Shown here one piece after another: positions 27,815-37,165 of a DNA stretch of 64,000 bases (within the stretch, counting starts at the first letter, position 1; every line of letters begins with the position of its first letter). The notes under the pieces are model-generated. The model saw nothing but the letters and a program-made list of their open reading frames with translations. It was not told the DNA's origin and made no database searches. The stretch is from Acidobacteriota bacterium (lineage in GTDB: Bacteria > Acidobacteriota > Vicinamibacteria > Vicinamibacterales > JAFNAJ01): contig JAHDVP010000024.1 of the NCBI GenBank assembly GCA_023384575.1, positions 1 through 64,000 on the forward strand, in the 5' to 3' direction. The position numbers and the translations under genes were made by a program.

Positions 27815-27897
27815 GACGACCGGAGCGGCCACCGCGGCCCGCGAGTGCGTGACGCGACCGGTCGCCGAAAGTCGTCCCGGTCAGGTGTCGCCTTCGG

Positions 27898-27903
27898 TAC
27901 AAT
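27898..27903 (+). promoter_or_regulatory. -10 box before lldD
   Basis: TACAAT lies 9 bases before the ATG at 27913, predicting a leader of only a few bases. No ribosome-binding site is visible, consistent with a near-leaderless transcript separate from the permease mRNA. Confidence 0.45.
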
Positions 27904-27912
27904 CGGCTCGCC

Positions 27913-29085
27913 ATGCGCCTCCGCGTGCCGTCACCCCGCGTCCTCAACATCGGCGACCTTCGGCGCCTCGCCGAGCGTCGCCTGCCGCGCGTCGTCTTCG
28001 ACTACATCGACGGCGGCGCCGAGGCCGAGATCACCCTGCGCGACAACTGTCGCGCCTTCGATCGCGTCACGTTCCGGCCGCGGTGCGCGGTCACGTTCCC
28101 CTCGGTCGATCTGCGCACCACGGTGCTCGGACACGACCTCGCCCTTCCCCTCCTGCTCGCCCCCGTCGGCAGCAGCCGCATGTTCTGGCCGCGTGGCGAG
28201 GCGGTCGCCGCCCGCGCTGCCGGTGAGGCGGGCACCATCTACGTTCTGTCGACCCTGTCGGGTACCCGCCTCGAGGAGGTCAGGGCGGCCTCGTCTGGCG
28301 CCTGCTGGTTCCAGCTCTATCTCTGCGGGGGGCGCGAGGTCGCGCTGGAGGGCATCGCTCGTGCGCGGGCGGCCGGGTACTCCGCGCTCGTGGTGACCAT
28401 CGACACGCCGGTCGCGGGCCTGCGGGAGCGCGACGTCCGGAACGGCACGCCCCAACTGCTGACGCGCCGTCCCGCGACGATGCTGCCCTGGGTGGGGCAG
28501 TTGCTCGCGCGCCCGCGGTGGCTCTGGGCATTCGTGACCGATGGCGGCCTGATGGCCTTTCCGAACATCGTCCTGCCGAGCGGCCCGATGGCCTACGCCG
28601 ACGTCGCGGCGGCCCTCGAGCAGGCCGCGGTCAGTTGGCCGGATCTCGCGTGGATTCGCGAGGCCTGGCCTGGCGCCCTGGTCATCAAAGGCGTGCACAC
28701 GAGCGACGATGCCAGGCGGGCGGTGGACGCCGGGGCCGCCGCGATCGTGGTGTCGAACCACGGCGGACGCCAGCTCGATGGCGTGGCGCCGACGCTGCGC
28801 GCGCTGCCCGAGGTCGTCGCGGCCGTCGCGGGGCGGGCCGAAGTGCTGCTCGACGGCGGCATCCGCCGCGGCAGCGACATCGCGAAAGCGATCGCCTTGG
28901 GCGCCCGGGCCGTGCTCGTCGGCCGCGCGTACGCCTACGGCCTCGCCGCTGCCGGCGACGAGGGGGTGACCGCGGCGATCGGCATCCTGCGCTCCGACCT
29001 CGTTCGCACGCTCAAGCTGCTGGGCTGCCCCTCGGTGTCGGCGCTCGACGCGACGTACGTCGACGTACCTCACGACTGGCACTGA
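27913..29085 (+). CDS. lldD: FMN-dependent L-lactate / alpha-hydroxy-acid dehydrogenase
   Basis: A 390-residue TIM-barrel flavoenzyme of the LldD/glycolate-oxidase family. FDYIDGGAEAEITL near 30-43 opens the FMN site. QLYLCG, then TIDTPVAGLRERDVRNG, is the canonical middle, and SNHGGRQLDG contains catalytic H283 with the Arg that binds substrate carboxylate. LDGGIRRGSDIAKAIALGA binds FMN phosphate. It oxidises L-lactate to pyruvate at the membrane or in the cytosol. The specific hydroxy acid is inferred from the neighbouring lactate permease. Confidence 0.9.
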   Translation: MRLRVPSPRVLNIGDLRRLAERRLPRVVFDYIDGGAEAEITLRDNCRAFDRVTFRPRCAVTFPSVDLRTTVLGHDLALPLLLAPVGSSRMFWPRGEAVAARAAGEAGTIYVLSTLSGTRLEEVRAASSGACWFQLYLCGGREVALEGIARARAAGYSALVVTIDTPVAGLRERDVRNGTPQLLTRRPATMLPWVGQLLARPRWLWAFVTDGGLMAFPNIVLPSGPMAYADVAAALEQAAVSWPDLAWIREAWPGALVIKGVHTSDDARRAVDAGAAAIVVSNHGGRQLDGVAPTLRALPEVVAAVAGRAEVLLDGGIRRGSDIAKAIALGARAVLVGRAYAYGLAAAGDEGVTAAIGILRSDLVRTLKLLGCPSVSALDATYVDVPHDWH

Positions 29086-29243
29086 GCCGGTCGTGGGCCT
29101 TAGACCTAGGGCACCAGCGCGCCGTCGCGAACGTATGCTGCCTTCGGTCCGCCGCGTGCAACGCCAGCCCCCTCTCCGTCGTAGATACGGCGAACGCCTG
29201 CCAGCACGGTCCGGGTCGCCAGTCTCGGCCGGTGAGGAGGACG

Positions 29244-29477
29244 ATGCGGATTCGATGGTGTCTCAGGGGCTTCGTGCTGCCGTGCGGGTGCGTCGGCGGT
29301 ACCTACGAGACCTACGCGGGGGAGACGGTGTCGCTCGTCGACGCGCAGGCGTCGGGCTGCAGTGACGCGTCGCATGCCGACGGAAGCGTGCTCACGGCCG
29401 TTCCGGTCGGCGTGGAAATTCCAGTATCCGAGGCCCTTCACCGCCGCGCCGATCCCGTGCCGCCTCGACGGGAGTAA
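29244..29477 (+). CDS. Small Cys/His protein, possible metal binder
   Basis: A 77-residue reading frame with a strong ribosome site (GAGGAGG, 3 bases before the ATG). Residues 14-50 show PCGCVGGTYETY, then an acidic/valine stretch and SGCSDASH, a CxC...C...H spacing that could bind a metal. I believe related short proteins exist in acidobacteria, but I cannot name a family. It stands alone in a 526-base gap between lldD and the TonB receptor. The C-terminal 25 residues look unstructured. It could be a chance ORF; the ribosome site and ligand pattern argue otherwise. Confidence 0.45.
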   Translation: MRIRWCLRGFVLPCGCVGGTYETYAGETVSLVDAQASGCSDASHADGSVLTAVPVGVEIPVSEALHRRADPVPPRRE

Positions 29478-29611
29478 GGCGACGTCGGGTTCCCGAGCGC
29501 GAGCGGCGCGTCGACGTGGGACGTCGGCGATGGCGCCGCCCGGGCCGGCTCGCCGGCGACCCGCCGTGGAACGGCGCCGCGATGCCAGGGTGGCACCGCG
29601 GCGCCTGTCGG

Positions 29612-32600
29612 TCAGAAGTCAAACCGTGCGCCGAACGACGCGGTGAACGGGCGTCCGACCGGCGGCCCGAAACCCGGCCCGTACAGGGACGATGCCTGCA
29701 TGAACGTGCCCGCCGCCGTGGCGTTGCTCAGGCCCAGACGGCCGTTGCTCCCGAAGTAGAGATTCTTCGTGTTCAACAGGTTGTAGAGATCCGAGTAGAC
29801 GCGCAGCCGGTAGCGGCCCGCGAACGTGAACGTCTTGGTCACGCGCAGGTCGACGTTGAAGTACCGCCCGCTCACCTCGTCGATGCTCCCGTCCGGATTG
29901 ACCACGAAGCCGCCGCGCTGGGTGTTGACGCCGATCTGCCGGCAGCCGACCGGGTTGAGCGCTCGCAGCGCGGTCGCGTTCCCGCGCGCCGCGAACACCG
30001 CCGCCGGGTCGACCCCGGCGCACAGGCGGTCGAGCGTGGCCAGCCCATCGCCGTCGATGTCGAAACCGGTGTTGAGTGAGTACGGCCGCGCGCTCGCGTA
30101 CTGGACGATCGGCGCAAGCTGCACGTCGAAGGGCATGTCGATCACGGCGCTCGCCACGAACCGGTGGCGCTCGTCGAGTCGCGTCGGCCCCCATTCGCCC
30201 TCCTTGAACTGGTTCTCGGGGACGATGGCAATGCCGTTGCCGCTGTACGACGCCGTCGGCTGGCCACCCCACGAGTGCGACCCCGCGAGCACGTAGCTCG
30301 CCGACAGCGTCGTGCGGCCCTTGCGGCCGCGCAGGGTGGTCGTCCAGCCGTGGAACCTCGACTCGTTGTTCGTCGCGAACATGTTGATCTGTTCCAGCCG
30401 GTTGGCCGGCAGGCCGGCCGCCACGAACGCCTCGTCGAAGTACCGCGAGTTGATGCCCCGCGGGCAGCGCGACGAGCCGGGCGTCGAGCCCGGGTACGCC
30501 GGGTTGCAGATGTTCTCGATGCGCGGGTTGACGACCTGGTACCGTGGTTCATGATCCCCGCGCGTGTAGACGTAGTCGCTCGTCACCGACCAGCTCGGTG
30601 TGAGCGCGTGCTGGAAGCCGATCGACAGCTTCTGCACGAACGGCTCGCGCGCGTCCGGGTCGTTGATGCGGCCGAAGGCCCCCGTCGGCAGCACCGAGTA
30701 GTCTGGCGGCGGCGGTGCCGGCAACGGGTCGACGCCGTACCGGAAGTTCGCCAGCTGCCCCACGCCCACGGCGGAGTTCGTGAGGTTGAGCAGCGTCGAG
30801 AAGATCTCCGGGCCGCTCTGCGTGAAGGAGAACAGCGTGAGGTTCTGGAAGAGCTGATCGTAGAAGACGCCGTACCCGCCGCGGACGACGGTCTTCGCGT
30901 TGCCCCCGAGGTCGTAGGCGAAGCCGATGCGGGGCTGGAACTCCTTCCAGCTCGGCGTGGTGCGTTCGAGCTTGTCCGCATTGCCCGCCAGCGCCTGCGC
31001 GCGCGGCTCGTTCAGCTGCCGGAGGATTTCCAGCGTCCGGTTCGTGGTCTGTTTCGGCAGGTTGCCGGGGTTCGCGTCCCACCGGAGACCGAGATTCAGC
31101 GTGAGCTTGTCGCTGAACCGCCAGTCGTCCTGTGCGTAGAACGCGACCTGGTGGAACACCTGATCGTGGCTGGCCGAGCCGGCCGCGAACTGGATGTTCC
31201 GCACCGCGCCCGGCGTCGCGAACCCCTGCGGGTAGATCGCCGTGTTGCTCGCGATGGTCAGCGGGTCGGCGAACCAGTCCACCGTGTAACCGGCCGAGCC
31301 GAAGTAGAAGTACCCGCCCATGTCGGTGTAGATGTAGTTGCCACCGAACTTCCAGCCGTGCGCGCCGCTCTGCCAGGTGAAGTCGTTGCGGAACTGATAC
31401 TTCCTGATCGTCGTCTGCTGCGGCGTGTTGCCGTTCGGACCGGTCCGCACGCTCGGGAACGTCAGGAGCGGCACCTCGATCACGTTCGGCAGGATCTCGT
31501 TGTTGAAGTCCTGGAAGTGGAACGAGAACTGGTTCAGCTTGTTGGCCGTCATCGTCCAGGTGTCCGAGAAGACGACCGAGTAGTTCTCGGTCGTGTTCGA
31601 GTTGCCGTTGTTCAGATCGGCCGTGGCCGGCACCGGGATCTGGTCGTTCGGCGACGATTGATCCTGCCAGGCGAAACGGAAGAACTGCGTGCGGTTCATG
31701 CCCACACGCCAATCGGTCTTGAGCGTCAGCAGCGTGTCGTCGTACGGCGTCGGAATCGTCGACACCACCTGCGCCCCGGGAATCGCGCTCAACTGGCTGA
31801 AGGCGGCCTGGGTGAGCGGGTTGTTCGACCGCTCGCGGAACTTCTCGAGCGCGCCGAAGAAGAAGAACCGGTCGCGCGAGATCGGCCCGCCGAACGAGCC
31901 GCCGTACTCCTGTCGCGTGAACTCCGGCTTCGTGAAGTCCGGGTTCGCCGTCTGCCGCTGCTTCTCGAAGAAGTCGAACGCCCGCGTTTCGTCGCTCCGG
32001 TAGCTGCCGAACGCCGATCCACGGAACTCGTTCGTGCCCGACTTCGAGATGACGTTCACCACGCCGCCGACCGAGCGGCCGCTCTCGGCCGTCCAGCGAT
32101 GCTGCAGCACCTGGAACTCCTGGATCGACTCGTACGCGAAGTTCTGGATCAGGCTGCCGACGACGTTGTCCTTGTTGTCGCCGCCGTCGACGTTGACGCT
32201 GAGTTGCCGGCCGTCGCCGCCACTCATCGCGAAGTTCCCGATGCGGGTTTTCGTCGGGTCGAAGTTGCCAACCGGGCGCGCCTCGGGCATCACGATCGCG
32301 AGCGAGGCGAACGTCCGGTTGAGCACCGGCAGGTTCTGGATCTCGACCGGCGTGACGACCCCGCTGATGTCCGAGCGCGTCGTCTCGATGAGCGAGGCCT
32401 GCGAACTGACGTTCACCGTCTCGGCCATGTCGCCGACCTGCAGCGCCATCGGGACCGTGAGGCGGCTGCCGACGTTCAGCTCGATGCCAGGCATCACGAC
32501 GGTCTTGAAGCCGGTCAGCTCTGCCGTGACCGTATAGCGGCCTGGAGGCAGCTGGGAGAGCAGGTAGTCGCCGGTGTTGTTCGTCACCGCGACCCGGGTG

Positions 32601-32779
32601 AACCCGGTCCCTTCATTGCGGGCCGTCACGGTCGTCCCGGGCACGACGTTGCCGGTCGAGTCGACCACACGACCGGTGATCTCCCCGGTCGTCGCCTGAG
32701 CCCAGCCGGTGCCGGACAGCGCGACCGTCAGGGCGAACAAGACGAGACAGACCAACGCCACACCACTTGGTCGCTTCAT
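29612..32779 (-). CDS. Oar-like TonB-dependent receptor with carboxypeptidase-regulatory domain
   Basis: A 1055-residue outer-membrane protein. The signal peptide covers 1-28. A CarboxypepD_reg beta-sandwich covers about 30-115 (GEITGRVVDSTGNVVPGTTV). A plug-like domain covers about 130-270 (NVDGGDNKDNVVG, VNVISKSGTNEFRGSAFG), followed by a long 22-strand-type barrel ending in a terminal phenylalanine (SFGARFDF). This architecture is the expanded acidobacterial/myxobacterial Oar class, thought to import or export oligosaccharides, peptides or proteins. ATG 32779 is chosen because AAGGAGGA precedes it and the signal begins there. The substrate is unknown, and it is not clearly in an operon. 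Confidence 0.93.
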   Translation of the reverse strand: MKRPSGVALVCLVLFALTVALSGTGWAQATTGEITGRVVDSTGNVVPGTTVTARNEGTGFTRVAVTNNTGDYLLSQLPPGRYTVTAELTGFKTVVMPGIELNVGSRLTVPMALQVGDMAETVNVSSQASLIETTRSDISGVVTPVEIQNLPVLNRTFASLAIVMPEARPVGNFDPTKTRIGNFAMSGGDGRQLSVNVDGGDNKDNVVGSLIQNFAYESIQEFQVLQHRWTAESGRSVGGVVNVISKSGTNEFRGSAFGSYRSDETRAFDFFEKQRQTANPDFTKPEFTRQEYGGSFGGPISRDRFFFFGALEKFRERSNNPLTQAAFSQLSAIPGAQVVSTIPTPYDDTLLTLKTDWRVGMNRTQFFRFAWQDQSSPNDQIPVPATADLNNGNSNTTENYSVVFSDTWTMTANKLNQFSFHFQDFNNEILPNVIEVPLLTFPSVRTGPNGNTPQQTTIRKYQFRNDFTWQSGAHGWKFGGNYIYTDMGGYFYFGSAGYTVDWFADPLTIASNTAIYPQGFATPGAVRNIQFAAGSASHDQVFHQVAFYAQDDWRFSDKLTLNLGLRWDANPGNLPKQTTNRTLEILRQLNEPRAQALAGNADKLERTTPSWKEFQPRIGFAYDLGGNAKTVVRGGYGVFYDQLFQNLTLFSFTQSGPEIFSTLLNLTNSAVGVGQLANFRYGVDPLPAPPPPDYSVLPTGAFGRINDPDAREPFVQKLSIGFQHALTPSWSVTSDYVYTRGDHEPRYQVVNPRIENICNPAYPGSTPGSSRCPRGINSRYFDEAFVAAGLPANRLEQINMFATNNESRFHGWTTTLRGRKGRTTLSASYVLAGSHSWGGQPTASYSGNGIAIVPENQFKEGEWGPTRLDERHRFVASAVIDMPFDVQLAPIVQYASARPYSLNTGFDIDGDGLATLDRLCAGVDPAAVFAARGNATALRALNPVGCRQIGVNTQRGGFVVNPDGSIDEVSGRYFNVDLRVTKTFTFAGRYRLRVYSDLYNLLNTKNLYFGSNGRLGLSNATAAGTFMQASSLYGPGFGPPVGRPFTASFGARFDF

Positions 32780-32993
32780 CCCCACAGCGTCCTCCTTGCC
32801 GGCAACGGGGGAGCCGGCCACCCCCCAGGGTCGAAACTGAACGGAACTGCCGACCGCATCGAGCAATCGACGTGCCACGCGGCGTCCGGCAATTCGCCTG
32901 GGACGAACCGGTGTCATTTACGGACGCAACGGCGTCTGGATGGGGCGTCGGGTCCACGCGCATTCAATCGAACGAATCGCGCGATCCATCCGG

Positions 32994-33016
32994 TTGAAGT
33001 GGAGACTCCACCTGAA
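32994..33016 (-). terminator. Hairpin downstream of the serine hydrolase gene
   Basis: TTGAAGTGGAG-A-CTCCACCTGAA: 11-base arms with two mismatches, 45 bases beyond the serine hydrolase stop in the leftward direction. There is no U-tract. It may equally be a regulator site for the TonB receptor gene further downstream. Confidence 0.35.
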
Positions 33017-33060
33017 GCGTGTCAGAGAGGGCGATGGCGTCGAGCGGTGTCGCCCAAACG

Positions 33061-34212
33061 TCAGGCGCGGGTGAACTCCCGGACGACCCGCGGGACGAAC
33101 CGGAACGGCACGGCACCCGCCGTCACCTGGTCGACGGTGCCGGCGAGCCAGAGGTCCACCTCGGCGCAGTGGAACAGCCAGCATCCCGTCGAGCCCGTGT
33201 GGCCGACGACCGCCGGCACGCGCGAGAACGGCGTCAGCAGTCGGGGCAGGGCGAAGCGCATCACGCCGAGCCCGTACTCGATGGGCCAGTTCGGCGAACG
33301 CAGGGCCGCCGCATCGAGCGGCACTCCGAATCGACGCCAGCGGCCGGTCATCAGGGCGAGCGTGGCCTGGCGCTCGAACAACTGGCCGCCGAACAGGGCC
33401 CTGATGAAGCGCAAGAGGTCGTCGGCCGTGCTGTAAATGCCCCGGAACGAGCACATGAGCCGGGGAATCTCGAGCCGCGCGTCACCGAACCACAGCGCGG
33501 CCGGCTCGGGCGCGGGATCGAGCGGAGACGAGTGGCCGGCCACCCAGGTCTGACGCAGGTCCAGGGGCTCGAAGAGCCGCGCGCGGAAGACCTCGTGGCT
33601 CGGGAGTCCGGTCACTGCCTCGACGATGGCGGTGAGCAGCATGAAGTTCGTGTCCGAGTAGCGGATGCGCGGTCGCGACGCGCCGGGCGGTTGGGGAGGG
33701 AAATGGGGCGTGAGCCGCTCGCGCACGTCGGCCAGCATCTCGTCGAACGCGACCGCCCGATCGCCCTGCTCGACGACCTGCTCGACGAGCGAGCGGCCGC
33801 CGCGGGGACGGTCCTCCAGCCAGTCGGCCAATCCCGACGTGTGCGTCAGCAGGTGCCGCACCGTGAGCGAGCCCGTGTGGTCGACGCCGTCGAGGCGATG
33901 GAGCGCGCCGAGCCGTGCCGGGGAGAGCCACGTGACGACCCGGTCGTCGAGCCGAAGGCGGTCGCACTCCGACAGCGCCAGGACGACGGTCGCCGTCAGG
34001 AGCTTGTCGATGCTCGCGATGAAGAAGGGCGTCTCGGCGCGCATCGGTTCGGCGCCAGGTCCGGCTTCGCCGCTCGCCCCGACCCAGCGGAACCCGCCCC
34101 GCCCCTGCTCGACGAGGACGAGCGCATGGTGCACGCTGGCAGACGACGTGAGACGCCGCAGGTGGGCATCGAGCCGCGCCGTGAGGGCGGCCGGTCGGAG
34201 GGACCCGCTCAT
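33061..34212 (-). CDS. Serine hydrolase, class C beta-lactamase / DD-peptidase fold
   Basis: A 383-residue penicillin-binding-like protein. FIASIDKLLTATV carries the SxxK nucleophile motif (S-I-D-K). RYSDTNFMLL is the Tyr motif (YSD in place of YSN), and GHTGSTG is the HTG box. No signal peptide is evident with the ATG at 34212, so it would be cytoplasmic. An upstream in-frame GTG adds only eight charged residues. Such proteins range from esterases to peptidases, and no antibiotic-resistance role should be assumed. It is divergent from the propeller sensor gene. Confidence 0.87.
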   Translation of the reverse strand: MSGSLRPAALTARLDAHLRRLTSSASVHHALVLVEQGRGGFRWVGASGEAGPGAEPMRAETPFFIASIDKLLTATVVLALSECDRLRLDDRVVTWLSPARLGALHRLDGVDHTGSLTVRHLLTHTSGLADWLEDRPRGGRSLVEQVVEQGDRAVAFDEMLADVRERLTPHFPPQPPGASRPRIRYSDTNFMLLTAIVEAVTGLPSHEVFRARLFEPLDLRQTWVAGHSSPLDPAPEPAALWFGDARLEIPRLMCSFRGIYSTADDLLRFIRALFGGQLFERQATLALMTGRWRRFGVPLDAAALRSPNWPIEYGLGVMRFALPRLLTPFSRVPAVVGHTGSTGCWLFHCAEVDLWLAGTVDQVTAGAVPFRFVPRVVREFTRA

Positions 34213-34353
34213 ATCGTCATCGTGGATCGAAACGGCGACGCCCTGGCCACACACGTGACGTTCGGCGCGCCGCCGGTTCGGGGTAACATGGTGCGCCCGA
34301 GTCGCGCGGGGCCCGGCCGCGCCCCGCGCTCTCCGTGTGTCGATGGTCTTTCC

Positions 34354-36933
34354 ATGTTGGCTGGTTCCGTTGCGGCGCGCCTCATCCTGATGGCGTTGGC
34401 CGGCGTGTGCGGCGCGGTGTGGCCCGCCGCGGCACTCGACCCGTCGCGGCGCCTGTCCGAGTACACGCACGAGGCGTGGACGGTGGACCACGGCCTTCCG
34501 CACGATTCGGTCACCGCCCTGCTGCAGACGCGCGACGGCTTCCTCTGGATGACCACGCTCGACGGGCTCAGCCGGTTCGATGGCGTGCACTTCGAGACGT
34601 TCAACCTGATCCGCGTCGCCGGGCTCGAAGCCAACTCGGCGAGCGCCCTTGCCGAAGCGCCCGACGGAAGCCTCTGGGTGGGAACCAACGGCGGGCTCGT
34701 TCGCTACTCGCGCGCGGACGGCTTCACGCGGCCGCCGCCGTTTGCGGGCTCGCCCCCCACGGTTCGAACGCTGCTCGTCGACCGCGCGGGCGGCCTGTGG
34801 ATCGGCACGCGCCGGGGTGGCCTGCATCGACTCGATGGAGACGCCGTGGCGACGTGGACGACGCGCGAGGGCCTTCGCCACGAGGACGTGCGGTCGCTGG
34901 CCGAGGACGCTGCCGGCGCACTGTGGGTCGGCACCGCCGAAGGGCTGCATCGTCTGGTCGAGGGTCGCGTCACACCCGTGCGACTGCCGGGTGACGACGA
35001 GGCGCCGCTCGTGCTGGCGCTGTACGTCGATCGACGCGACACGTTGTGGATTGGGACCCAGCGGGGCTTGTGGTCGTTACCGGCCGCGAGCCGCGTCGCC
35101 GGCAGCGACGGGGCGCGGGCGGCGGTGCTCACGCTCGCCGACGTCGAGGTGCGCACCATCGCCGAGGACGACGACGGCAACCTCTGGGCGGGCCTGACCG
35201 ACGGCATCGCCCGCGTCACCGACGGGAGGGTGGACCTCGCCGAGACCGCGTCGCACCTGCGGCGCCGCTTCGTGCGCTCGCTCGCGGTCGATGCCGAAGG
35301 CAGCCTGTGGATTGGGACCGACGGCGAGGGGTTGCGGCGGTGGCGAGACGCCAGCGTGACGATGCGACCGGCCGGTCCGCCGGGCACGTCGACGGCCACC
35401 GTCTTCCGCGACTCGACCGGCGCCATCTGGGCTGGTGGCAATTGCGGGGGCGTGACGGTGTGGCACGGCGACGGTCGCGTCGCGACGTACACGCTCCGAG
35501 AGGGCCTGCCGAACGACTGCGTCCGCTCGTTCGCCGAGGCGCGCGACGGCGCCGTGTGGATTGGCACCGCCGGGGGGCTCGCCCGGCTCGACCAGGGACG
35601 CCTCACGTCGTTCACGACGGCAGACGGCCTGTCGAGCAACGTCGTGATGGTGGTCACCGAGGACCGGCGCGGTCGGCTCTGGATCGGCACCAACGGCGCC
35701 GGTGTCGACCGGCTCGAGGATGGGCGATTCACGAGCTTGAGCACGGCCGACGGGCTCGTGCACGACGACGTGCGCGTCATCGTCGAGACGCGGGATGGCA
35801 CGGTGTGGATCGGGACCGCGGGCGGGGGCATCAGCCGATGGCGCGACGGCGCGCTCGACCGGGTCACGCGGGCCGAAGGGTTGTCGAACAACAACGTGCT
35901 GGCGCTCGTCGAGGACGACGACGGCACGGTCTGGATCGGCACCAACGGCGGGGGACTGAACCGCTATCGCGAGGGCCGGATCACGCACGTCACGACCAGC
36001 CACGGGTTGCCGAGCGACGGCATCTTCCAGATCCTCGACGACGGGAAGGGCTCGCTCTGGATGGGCGGCAACCGGGGCATCTCACGCGTTTCCCGCCAGG
36101 ACCTCGACGACGTGGCGGAGGGCCGGCGTACGACGGTCAGGGCGCTGCGCATCGGCCGCCCGGAGGGACTCGACGCGACCGGCGTCATGGGGGGCAGCCA
36201 GCCGGCCGGCGTCATCGACCCGGAGGGGCGCCTCTGGTTTCCGACGATCGCGGGCGTGGCCATCGTCGACCCGCAGGCGATCCGGCCCAACACGGTGCCG
36301 CCGCCCGTCTACATCGGACGCGTGATCGTCGATCGCTCGGTGGTGGCCGACGGAGCCCTCATGGGCATTGCTCCGGGCGCGCGAGAGGTCGAGATCGAGT
36401 ACACGGCGCTCAGTTTCGTCGCCCCCTGGCTGATGACGTTCCAATACCAGCTCGAGGGCTTCAGCGGGCAGTGGGTCGACGCGGGGACCCGGCGGTCGGC
36501 CTACTTCATGAACCTGCGCCCGGGACGGTACCGGTTCCGTGTGAGGGCGGCCAACAGCGACGGCGTGTGGAACGAGGAGGGGGCCAGCGTCGAGTTCGTG
36601 CTGCGGCCGCATCTCTACCAGACGACGCCCTTCTTCGTCGCCGTGCTGGCGCTCGTGGCCGTCGGGGTGTTCGGCGGCGTGCGCGCGCGCGATCGCCGCG
36701 CCGCCGCGCGCCAGCGCGAGTTGAGCCAGCAGGTCGAGCAGGCGATGGCCCGGATCAAGGTCCTGAGCGGCCTGCTCCCGATCTGCGCGTCGTGCAAACG
36801 CATCAGGGACACGGGCGACGAGTGGAAGGGGCTCGAGGCCTACATCGAGGAGCACTCGCAGGCCGACTTCACGCACGGCATCTGCCCGGAGTGCCTCGAG
36901 CGGCTGTCCCCCGAGGACGGGCGACCGGTGTGA
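34354..36933 (+). CDS. Two-component-regulator-type propeller protein lacking a kinase domain
   Basis: An 859-residue membrane protein. Signal/anchor residues are 1-25. Two seven-bladed-type propellers are built of Reg_prop repeats (recurring LWIGTNGGG and AEDxxGxLWVGT). A Y_Y_Y domain covers about 640-720 (FQYQLEGFSGQWVDAG). A transmembrane helix lies at about 750-772, followed by a short cytosolic tail. Instead of a histidine kinase it ends in GLLPICASCKRIRD...HGICPECLERL, a paired CxxC module also found at the end of some GAF/PAS proteins. It should sense a periplasmic ligand and signal through that Cys module. ATG 34354 is preferred; ATG 34288 is possible. A TAACAT box at 34284 could be the promoter. 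Confidence 0.88.
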   Translation: MLAGSVAARLILMALAGVCGAVWPAAALDPSRRLSEYTHEAWTVDHGLPHDSVTALLQTRDGFLWMTTLDGLSRFDGVHFETFNLIRVAGLEANSASALAEAPDGSLWVGTNGGLVRYSRADGFTRPPPFAGSPPTVRTLLVDRAGGLWIGTRRGGLHRLDGDAVATWTTREGLRHEDVRSLAEDAAGALWVGTAEGLHRLVEGRVTPVRLPGDDEAPLVLALYVDRRDTLWIGTQRGLWSLPAASRVAGSDGARAAVLTLADVEVRTIAEDDDGNLWAGLTDGIARVTDGRVDLAETASHLRRRFVRSLAVDAEGSLWIGTDGEGLRRWRDASVTMRPAGPPGTSTATVFRDSTGAIWAGGNCGGVTVWHGDGRVATYTLREGLPNDCVRSFAEARDGAVWIGTAGGLARLDQGRLTSFTTADGLSSNVVMVVTEDRRGRLWIGTNGAGVDRLEDGRFTSLSTADGLVHDDVRVIVETRDGTVWIGTAGGGISRWRDGALDRVTRAEGLSNNNVLALVEDDDGTVWIGTNGGGLNRYREGRITHVTTSHGLPSDGIFQILDDGKGSLWMGGNRGISRVSRQDLDDVAEGRRTTVRALRIGRPEGLDATGVMGGSQPAGVIDPEGRLWFPTIAGVAIVDPQAIRPNTVPPPVYIGRVIVDRSVVADGALMGIAPGAREVEIEYTALSFVAPWLMTFQYQLEGFSGQWVDAGTRRSAYFMNLRPGRYRFRVRAANSDGVWNEEGASVEFVLRPHLYQTTPFFVAVLALVAVGVFGGVRARDRRAAARQRELSQQVEQAMARIKVLSGLLPICASCKRIRDTGDEWKGLEAYIEEHSQADFTHGICPECLERLSPEDGRPV

Positions 36934-36942
36934 TGTGGGGGG

Positions 36943-36968
36943 GCGCGAGGGGCTGAAGCCCCTCGCGC
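36943..36968. repeat. Palindromic repeat C, copy 1
   Basis: GCGCGAGGGGC-TGAA-GCCCCTCGCGC: perfect 11-base arms and a 4-base loop, 9 bases after the propeller gene stop. It can act as a strong hairpin. The same GGGGC-(TGAA/TTCA)-GCCCC core recurs at 58146-58165. Confidence 0.85.
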
Positions 36969-36984
36969 TACGATCCTTGGGCAG

Positions 36985-37127
36985 CGTAGCGCCGGGGCTT
37001 CCGTGGTCCGTGGCGCCGGGGCTTCCGTGGTCCGTAGTGCCGGGGCGTCCGTGTTTCGTGGCGCCGGGCCTTTCGTGTGCCGTAGCGCCGGGCCTTTCGT
37101 GTTCGTAGCGCCGGGGCTTTCCTGGCC
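36985..37127. repeat. Six-unit 24-base tandem array derived from repeat C
   Basis: Units start at 36985, 37009, 37033, 37057, 37081 and 37104. All but the fifth (23 bases) are 24 bases long, and all start with variants of CGTAGCGCCGGGGCTT. The array fills the spacer between the propeller gene and the M14 peptidase gene. Just beyond it, AGCCCCAGCGGAGG completes a repeat C-like end. The arrangement looks like expansion of one half of a palindrome. Confidence 0.85.
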
Positions 37128-37165
37128 TGAGCGAAGCCGAAGGCAGCCCCAGCGGAGGTGAGTCG

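Noticed and set aside
26003-27832. Upstream extension of the hybrid kinase frame to 27832
   Set aside because: It is a highly charged, His/Arg-rich translation antisense to the lactate permease; the kinase's first membrane helix begins at 26002.
29106-29441. Minus-strand frame with an amidohydrolase-like tail next to lldD
   Set aside because: Only a short C-terminal resemblance, with no catalytic residues or ribosome site; not enough to call a pseudogene.
33061-34212. Beta-lactamase resistance gene
   Set aside because: The class C-like motifs are shared by many esterases and peptidases, and no signal peptide or resistance context is present.
33019-34353. Upstream extension of the propeller-sensor frame
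   Set aside because: It is antisense to the serine hydrolase; the signal/anchor begins at 34354.
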